A stretch of 64,000 bases of DNA. Origin: Phoronis australis. Lineage: Eukaryota; Phoronida; Phoronidae. The DNA is taken from assembly GCA_002633005.1 (NCBI GenBank), contig NMRA01000018.1, positions 885,888 to 949,887 on the forward strand. The letters run 5' to 3'. Positions 57,396 to 64,000 of the stretch are shown here, piece by piece. The notes under the pieces were generated by a model. That model searched no databases. It saw nothing but the letters and a program-made list of their open reading frames with translations, and had not been told where the DNA came from. Numbering within the stretch: position 1 is the first letter of the stretch; each line of letters begins with the position of its first letter. The position numbers and the translations under genes were made by a program.

Positions 57396-59455
57396 CGGCG
57401 ATCGTCTGGTTTTTCATAAATAAAGTTTTGGATATTTTTAATTTCAAGGCCTCAATTAAGCGTTGGATTAAAGCCTTTTTATAATTGTCCGGTGTCATAC
57501 ATTGTTCAAAACGGTTTTCTGTCCAGAAGTGTTACTCTGCACAGGGGCTGTAGACAAGGTGATCCTCTTTATCCATATGTTTTCATTTTATGTGCTGAAA
57601 TATTAGCTATGATGACGAAACAAGGTAGGGAAATTAAATGCATTCAAATAGGAAATGATCAATTTATACTTACTCAGTATGCTGATGATACAACGTTTTT
57701 CTTAGACGGTTCACGGCGTAGTTTGGAAACTACTCTGGAAGTTTTGAGTAAATATGCAGAAATGTCTGGTTTGAGAGTAAATCATTCTAAAACAAATGTT
57801 ATTTGGTTGGGCAGTAAAAAAAATTGTAAAGGCGTTTTCCATCATGCAAGATGGAAGTTGAAATGGGGCATAACGGAATTCAAGATGCTAGGTATCAAGT
57901 TCAGAGTTAACCTAGAAAAAATGATTGACATCAACTACAATGGCAGGATTGATGAAATCAATAATCTTATCAAAATTTGGTCTAGAAGGAAAGCTCCTTT
58001 TTTGGGAAACGGTGGTAAAGACCTTGATGGTGCCAAAAATTATTCAGATAATGACAACCCTGCCTACTCCATCAGACATTATTATAAATGTATTGAACAA
58101 AATTGGAATTAAAAAGTTGAGAGAGTCAAGAGAGGTGTATTAATTAAAACTTACGAGGAAAGGGGAGTTAAAATGTTGAATATAATTCTTTTTAACAAGG
58201 CTATAAAAATTTCATGGATAAAAAGACTACTTACCTCTGAATCAAAATGGGTGGAATTGTTTGAACTTGAAACTGGGATTGCAAAGTCAAATATAAATTT
58301 TGGAAATGATTTTAGTAAACATCATACTGAAGTAATCAATCCTTTTTGGAACGAAGTTCTAAGTAACTGGTCTTTTTTCATAAGTAAACAGTCCCATAAA
58401 GATGCGAAGGATTTACTCTCAACAAGTTTATGGCACAATGATGAAATACTAATAGACAGACAATCTATCTTTTTGGTGAGTATGCTAGTAGTGGTGTTCC
58501 TTTTTTTAATGACCTACTTGATAAAAATATCAGGTTTTACTCATTTACTGAATTTAAAAAGATCTGGAATATATCTACACACGTTTTGGAATATTCTTCT
58601 CTGATTGAGTTTATTAGGTCGTTTCTGAGGAGAACACCATTACAAATGCAGTTAATTAAGATATATGGACCTATAATACCTTTTAATATCCGTAATTTTT
58701 TAAACTGCACGTCAATATGTGAAATGGTATGTGAAATTGTTTGCCAGAACAAAATTTTGCCTATTGCCCAAAAAAGATTTCAAGAAGAAGGTTGTAACTG
58801 GAAAAAATTATATTCATTGTCTTTTAAAACTACTTATGATTTAAAGTTATGTACACTGCAGTTTAAACTATTACATAGAATAGTTGTAACGAACTCTTTT
58901 CTTAAAAAAATTAACTTGGTGGACTCTGGTGTATGTACTTCCTGCCAGTCACAATGTGAAACAATGGATCACATCCTTTTCGAATGCAACAATATAAAAA
59001 TATTGATAGGAGCATTACGCAGTTGGGTGTTGTTGGTAAAAGGTATAAATATGGTTATTGACAAAAAACAATGACTTTTGTCATGCCCATAAGTAATGAA
59101 AATAAAGTTTTAAATTGGATACTTTTGCAATTAAAATGTTTTATTACGTATCTAGGTGTAAAAAGGTAATCCCCAGTTTTTGCCATTTCCTTAAGATATT
59201 AGGAAGAAAATATTCAAAGAAGAATTTTATTAAATAATGGTAATTTAGATGAATACCATGCAACCTGGAGAAACTGGTTAACCATAACTTTTTCTTGACA
59301 ACATCCCACTAAAAGTGGGTGGGTGTGTTGAGGGGGGGCGGGTGTATGTGTGCGTGTGTGTATGTTAAGAGTGAGAATGGCTTGATATTTTGTCTTACAT
59401 GTCTTTGTATTTATGTTCTGTATACCAAGAAAAAAATAAAAAGCCACTACCGCAT
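57396..59455 (+). mobile_element. L1/Tx1-like LINE, 5' truncated
   Basis: The element starts in mid-RT (VLDIFNF..SIKRWIKAF near 57,425) and runs through the RT core, thumb, C-terminal block and zinc knuckle to an A-rich end at about 59,432-59,450 (aagaaaaaaataaaaag). 5' truncation is normal for LINE copies. It joins the 3' tail of the Penelope-like element directly, so one inserted beside or into the other. ORF2 block spelling resembles the LINE at 24.2-29.9 kb. Confidence 0.88.
57425..59100 (+). pseudogene. LINE ORF2: RT core to zinc knuckle
   Basis: A 206-codon frame (57,492-58,112) shows RGCRQGDPLYPYVFILCAEI, LTQYADDTTFFLDGS (catalytic YADD), GLRVNHSKTNVIWLGS and FKMLGIKF, an unbroken palm-thumb segment. 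After a frameshift near 58,110, RGVKMLNI..FNKAIKISWIKRLL follows (58,160-58,235), and from 58,586 a third frame leads to LQFKLLHRIVVTN and CTSCQSQCETMDHILFEC (58,938-58,991), a CxxC...H...C knuckle. Two frame changes make it dead, but the RT core has few lesions, so the copy is younger than its relative at 24-30 kb. Confidence 0.9.
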
Positions 59456-59459
59456 CTGA

Positions 59460-62400
59460 AGAAATACGGGAAGACAAAACAACCCCTCCAATTGAGTCGG
59501 AAATTTCGGTTATTATTGCCTCTCTTTCCGAGAGTGAAAATCATGATGACGGCTAAGGAGAAGATTCACTGTTTATGGTCCAATTTATGGAAAGATAACT
59601 TTGTTTAGGGTCCTGTTTTCAAGAGATACACTTGAAAAAAATATGGATCCGGGATACCTACACTGTTTAGAAGGTTGTTTCAAGGCTCCTGTTTGAAGAT
59701 GAGTACCTGAGTTTCAACTGGCTGCCCCCAGGAATCCATTAATATGAAAGGCATGCTGCCTAAGTACTCAAATATGAACGACTATATCAATTAAAATATG
59801 GAAAAATTTTACAGTGATTTCATCATAGGGACACTCTTCTTTTGTCATCTTGTCACCTTCTTTAACGTACAGGTTGTGAGATTACACAAAATCAGGAAGA
59901 GAGAGGTAGTTGATTCCATCAGTGTGGCCCTCTCCATGAGTTAAGAAAGGGGGACATACACAGGAAAATCAGGAAATAGGAAGAAACTGATGCCATTAGG
60001 GGGCCCCGGCCTCCAAGAGCTCAGTATCAAATGATATAAAATTTCGAAATACGGAAAAAAGAGGGCGACAAATGACTCCACTTGGCTGTCACATGACAAA
60101 GAGGGTTCCTGAACTTTTGTGTTCCCAAAATAATGTTTTCTCTATGTCAAAAACCTGAGTCAGTTTTCGCTGGAAAATCGGCGTGCCTAGCAAGATTTCT
60201 CTAACTTCTTCGAAGTATGTAAAAACAACAAGAGTACGACTTTAAGTGCGTCTGGATGATCCTTACTGCACATGTTTTTAAAAACTGGGATTCCCTTATA
60301 AAAATGTCCTGGCCAGGGTCCCCAAAGGTTCCAGATACAATGTTCTTTAAATTGGTCTCTATTCTAGATGCTTCACCGAGACTTTCTTGTCTCATTTGCT
60401 CTCATTTACCACGCCCCGCACCCTACGCCTATGCATGCCGATCATAATTACTACGGGCAGGGTTAGCACTTCCGGTCCCCGTCCACTTCATACCTCTGTG
60501 TAGGGTGCTACCCGGCCCCCCCCCCCAACCTCATGAAAGGGGGGGGCGCTCTCCCCTGCCCCCCCACCCGCTTCTTGTGCCCATGGGAAGTGGGACGCAA
60601 CTGACACGCCGTGTTGCGCGTCACAAAGGACAGTGACTGTGACCAGCAAATGTCCCACTGGGATATAATGGTAGTTTGTATAAGGACTGATCGAGAAACG
60701 GAACCTTTCGTGTGAGAGTGAGAACAGTTGATTCCACTAAAGGGTCTCAGTATTGTCATTCAAGGAGCTTCGAGTCACAGTTTAAGATGGCAGATATAAA
60801 ATTCATAAGTTTATTTACTGTAATTTAGTTAACGTTATCCATATAGGTGGCGCTGGCGGTGTTACACTACGTTTTGGTTAATGTACTAAATTAGCAACAG
60901 ATCTCGCTTTTTTATTGAGTTGTTACACAGAACTGGATTCAATTATTCCTCTTTCATCCACACACAATTACAAAGCATAGGTACCTTTTACACGAAGCTC
61001 ACACACTCTATTCTGACGTCGGAATCTCCCGATTAATTCCTTGTACCGCCCACATTCATCGAACTGTCTGATTCGAGCGACAGCGTGTCTGTGTCAGCCA
61101 GTGACGCACAATCAGCAGAGTCAATCATTGGCAAATGATGGAAATAAGTCTCATTCATTTTCGGCGTGTCGGGGGGTTACAGGTTGGTTAAAGTATCGTG
61201 TAAGTCTACAATAAATTTCAGAAACCTGAAAACTTAAAGAGACTATATCCCTTCTTCTGTCACTAATTCATCTCTTGATTTAAACCATTTACCGTTATTT
61301 AGTAGGTCACTCTTATTTTTTAATTTCACAAGACTTGAAAACAACGGACTATTTGCAAGTAGGGGGAGCTATCAAATCTCGGCACTCTGTTTTTCAGTTT
61401 TCCTGAACCTTTTAGAACATCTTAGTAACAGAAAATCATATTTATTCAAGTTTTCAATTCCATGACCTCGATTGACATGTTATCAAATGTCCTCTAATTT
61501 TAATTAATGAACGCCAACCATGCGGGTCTGCGTTGCCGCACTTGCAAATTTAAAATTGGCACTGCCACTTGAGCTATATCAGATGAATCAGTGATTTTAC
61601 ACTGTGAGTAGAAATGAACTGAGGTTACTCGCCACAAAATTACATTGGGTGTCAGACAATGAATCAGTTGAAATATTACATATCCAAAAGGGAGACGCTT
61701 ATAGGTCATTGGATACACACAACAAATTTGCTCAAATTTGTTAATTTGTTTCACTTTATATCAATTTGGTCGCAGGTGCAAATCACAATGTGTGTCGTAA
61801 CGACAATGTTCAAATGTTTCTCGCGTAAACGCGTTGACTAAATAATACATATTTTGATTGCGCCTCAGTGCCTCATAGTGTTTGTGTAATAAGCTGGGGA
61901 ACAAAGCCGCGGCGGAGTGTTGTGATGAAATATTATGCGATGTATACAACCGGTAAGAATAGCTGACCCTGAGAAATCGTGACACGTCCGTAAGCACATT
62001 CATGCGTGTTCGAACTGGAATAGAGAGGCGGTTGTATGAAATCTTAATGCGGGCGATATCAAATGTCTGCTTATGAGATATTCACGAGGTAAGCCTATAT
62101 CCTACTTTCGTTGCTCTCAATGTCGTATTGAAACACTAAAACTGCAGTAGGTGGCGTCGTTTTCTGTCGTCATGTGTAAAGCCTTTACGGGACATTCTCA
62201 TGGGAGATGAGGGCTGTAATGATGTCTTCTAATAGCGACGAGTTGGTTGTTAAGTGCAACCTATGGAAAAAAAGTTTTATTCGCAGTCTTTATGGATCGT
62301 TTGACGATGTTATTCCGGCAGTGGCGTAGGCTTTCGTGGTCGCAGCATTTTTTCTTATCGCTTGGGAATACCGAGGACTATAATATTTCCAGTTAATACC

Positions 62401-62480
62401 AGGAAATTCAGAGTGAGAAGAATTAGGCACATCGAACTGTGGTTGAAGACTAAGACAGGTTGTTGTAAATTCTCGCCGGG
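59460..62480. other. No recognisable gene
   Basis: A poly-C/poly-G foldback lies at about 60,500-60,570 (cccccccccccaacctcatgaaagggggggg). Frames of up to 84 codons are unassigned. The last 500 bases are the 5' flank of the second GPCR gene. Confidence 0.35.
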
Positions 62481-62485
62481 AAAGC

Positions 62486-63436
62486 ATGCGTGAGCCTAAT
62501 GCGACGAACGTCAATGCTTTGTGCTCGACCTGTGTTGCCAACAACGTTTTATTGTGTTCAGGATTATTGGGAGTAGGCGCCAATTTGATTACAGGATTAG
62601 CTCTACTTACTGTGAAGAACATGCGAGTCACAATTTATCTACTAATGAGTCTGACTCTTGCAGATTTACTATACGCAAGTTGTCAATTCGTTGCATCAGT
62701 TTTAAAAAACTTGCACTGTGGCTGTTTCTCAAGGGCAGTGTCTACTCCAAGCCAAAACATCTCTCTTTTAGTGGAGGTTTCGTTTGGTTTCAGGTTGTTA
62801 TCCGCGCCATTTTTGTACGGTGTAATGTTCACTATGCTTTTAATGACATTAGAAAGGCTTGTTGCGGCAGTTAACCCATTTCAGTTTTACAAAATTATGG
62901 CCAAGAAGAGAGTTGCCACAGCCATCATCGTCGTGTGGGTTATCGTCATTTTAATGCTCCTTTCGCATCTAGTGACACCGGAAGTATTCCGTCCACACCC
63001 TCTGTCAATCAACATTCATCAGACCGTACAGTGCTTCGTGCTAATTGGAGTCGCCATGGTCATCCTTATCTGTTACAAAATCATACACACACGGATAGAG
63101 AACAGAATGCCTAAAACTTTTATCACAACGACGTTGATACTGGCGACATTTTTCGTGCTGTGGGTTCCTTGTGCCATGTTGTATATCTTGTTATACCTGG
63201 AGGTCGTAACCCTCGAGAAAGGAGCCGGGACGTTTGTGATATTGTATTGTTCAGTGTCATTCAACGCTGTAGTGGATCCAATAATATACGGAACAAGGAA
63301 TCCTATGGTAAAAACACGACTAAAGAAGATGTTTTGTTGCTCAAAACCGGTTTCGACTGAAAGAGAGTCACGCAGGTGTGAATCGGAACCAACGTTATAC
63401 TTCGTGCCAAATTGCAATGAAATGACGTCATTATGA
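62486..63436 (+). CDS. Orphan class A GPCR, intronless, copy 2
   Basis: A complete 316-residue receptor in one exon. Anchors: N33 (1.50), D60 (2.50) in SLTLAD, ERL with R124 (3.50), W151 (4.50), LWVP in TM6 (P228) and DPIIY at 264-268. Ser99 is at 3.25 and TM5 has no proline, as in copy 1. Shared special features are CxxC before TM1 (C13, C16), CGCFS in loop 1 (78-82), LLSAP.LYGV.(F/L)TMLLM in TM3 and VQC at the start of TM5. Potential N-glycosylation sites are at residues 5 and 91. C284-C285 after helix 8 could be palmitoylated. By hand count, 36 of 70 aligned residues around TM1-TM2 are identical to copy 1. The start at 62,486 gives a 20-residue N-terminus. A G-protein-coupled surface receptor; the ligand is unknown. 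Confidence 0.95.
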   Translation: MREPNATNVNALCSTCVANNVLLCSGLLGVGANLITGLALLTVKNMRVTIYLLMSLTLADLLYASCQFVASVLKNLHCGCFSRAVSTPSQNISLLVEVSFGFRLLSAPFLYGVMFTMLLMTLERLVAAVNPFQFYKIMAKKRVATAIIVVWVIVILMLLSHLVTPEVFRPHPLSINIHQTVQCFVLIGVAMVILICYKIIHTRIENRMPKTFITTTLILATFFVLWVPCAMLYILLYLEVVTLEKGAGTFVILYCSVSFNAVVDPIIYGTRNPMVKTRLKKMFCCSKPVSTERESRRCESEPTLYFVPNCNEMTSL

Positions 63437-64000
63437 TAGGTGATGTCACATGTAGGGGAAACTGCTAGTGGATTATGATTGGTGTTTTGTAACTAAAAGC
63501 ATGGCATTTCTTGTAACATGTGTTTTATTTAAATAATTTAAAAAGTAAAAACTTAAACTGTATCCGAGTTGCAATTTATCTAATTAGACCGCCAAAACTG
63601 AGTGTATAATGTTGACAATTATAATCTATGAACACGGCCGTTTCAGGCTGGCAATCCAGAAAAGAAAAATGGTAAGGGTTTTTTATGGATAACACTAAAT
63701 CGAAGCTGCAAACAACAGCTGGCGGTGAAGATTTTTCATGAATTCGGCGTTTCGGACCTTGCTAGTATTTGCTGCCTCAAACAGTGCTGCGCATCGACGG
63801 AAAGCACGCGTTAAAAGGCAATGAAGAGATAGACAGAAGACACAGTCGAACAGAGAACTTCAACATTTCTAGTCATGACAGACACAATTTTCAGTTTAGG
63901 TTTTCTAGTCAAACCTCAGGTGCATTTACAAATTACAATCTCCTGCTGAAGTTCATTAAATTTTCATCACTGGCCACTGGGTATTGTCCGAGATATAAAG
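63437..64000. other. 3' flank of GPCR copy 2
   Basis: AT-rich sequence. No canonical AATAAA is seen close after the stop codon (tttaaataatttaaaaagtaaaaac at 63,527 is the nearest A-rich stretch). No further gene is seen. Confidence 0.4.

Noticed and set aside
62290-62631. 113-codon minus-strand frame
   Set aside because: It overlaps the 5' end of the second GPCR on the opposite strand and has no motif.

Overview
The window looks like repeat-rich chromosomal DNA from an animal, probably a marine invertebrate deuterostome (echinoderm, hemichordate or cephalochordate). This is inference. It rests on the many unrelated non-LTR retrotransposons, a Penelope-like element, hAT and THAP relics, a P2X7-type cysteine domain, moderate GC, and runs such as tacatgtacatgta and taggcctac. 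There are no operons, long bacterial-type ORFs or bacterial signals. The species cannot be fixed from the sequence.

The only intact protein genes I can support are two intronless class A GPCRs, on the minus strand at 32,354-33,361 and the plus strand at 62,486-63,436. They are clear paralogues. Both lack the usual Cys3.25 and Pro5.50, and both have DPxxY instead of NPxxY, as in the melanocortin/EDG/cannabinoid group. Both carry an unusual shared cysteine pattern: CxxC before TM1 and CGC in the first extracellular loop. A P2X7-like C-terminal cysteine domain lies at 17,630-17,923 (minus), apparently without a channel part.

Most of the rest is mobile DNA in decay. From left to right: an R2-like non-LTR retrotransposon (about 3.1-4.6 kb, minus); a THAP relic (8.0 kb); a tandem array of about 192 bp units (8.7-9.9 kb); a hAT-family transposase relic (11.4-12.1 kb); three inverted-repeat elements nested inside each other (20.0-22.1 kb); a relic of an RNase H-bearing LINE (22.8-23.5 kb); an almost complete L1/Tx1-like LINE with ORF1 and ORF2 (24.2-29.9 kb, minus) cut by at least two later insertions; a Penelope tail (34.3 kb); a higher-order tandem repeat (38.7-40.3 kb); a diverged direct repeat pair (41.6 and 49.2 kb); an inverted-repeat element (46.1-47.0 kb); a 424-base gap (50.2 kb); a second THAP relic (52.2 kb); a possible LTR-element integrase tail (53.1 kb); an RNase H-bearing LINE (54.3-56.2 kb, minus); a Penelope-like RT plus GIY-YIG element (56.3-57.4 kb, plus); and a 5'-truncated L1/Tx1-like LINE (57.4-59.5 kb, plus).

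The genes do not form a pathway. The picture is two receptor paralogues about 29 kb apart in a transposon graveyard. Large stretches (0-3 kb, 5.3-7.9 kb, 14-17.6 kb, 35-38.7 kb, 43.3-46.1 kb, 59.5-62.4 kb) hold nothing I can assign. Small exons of multi-exon host genes could hide there.
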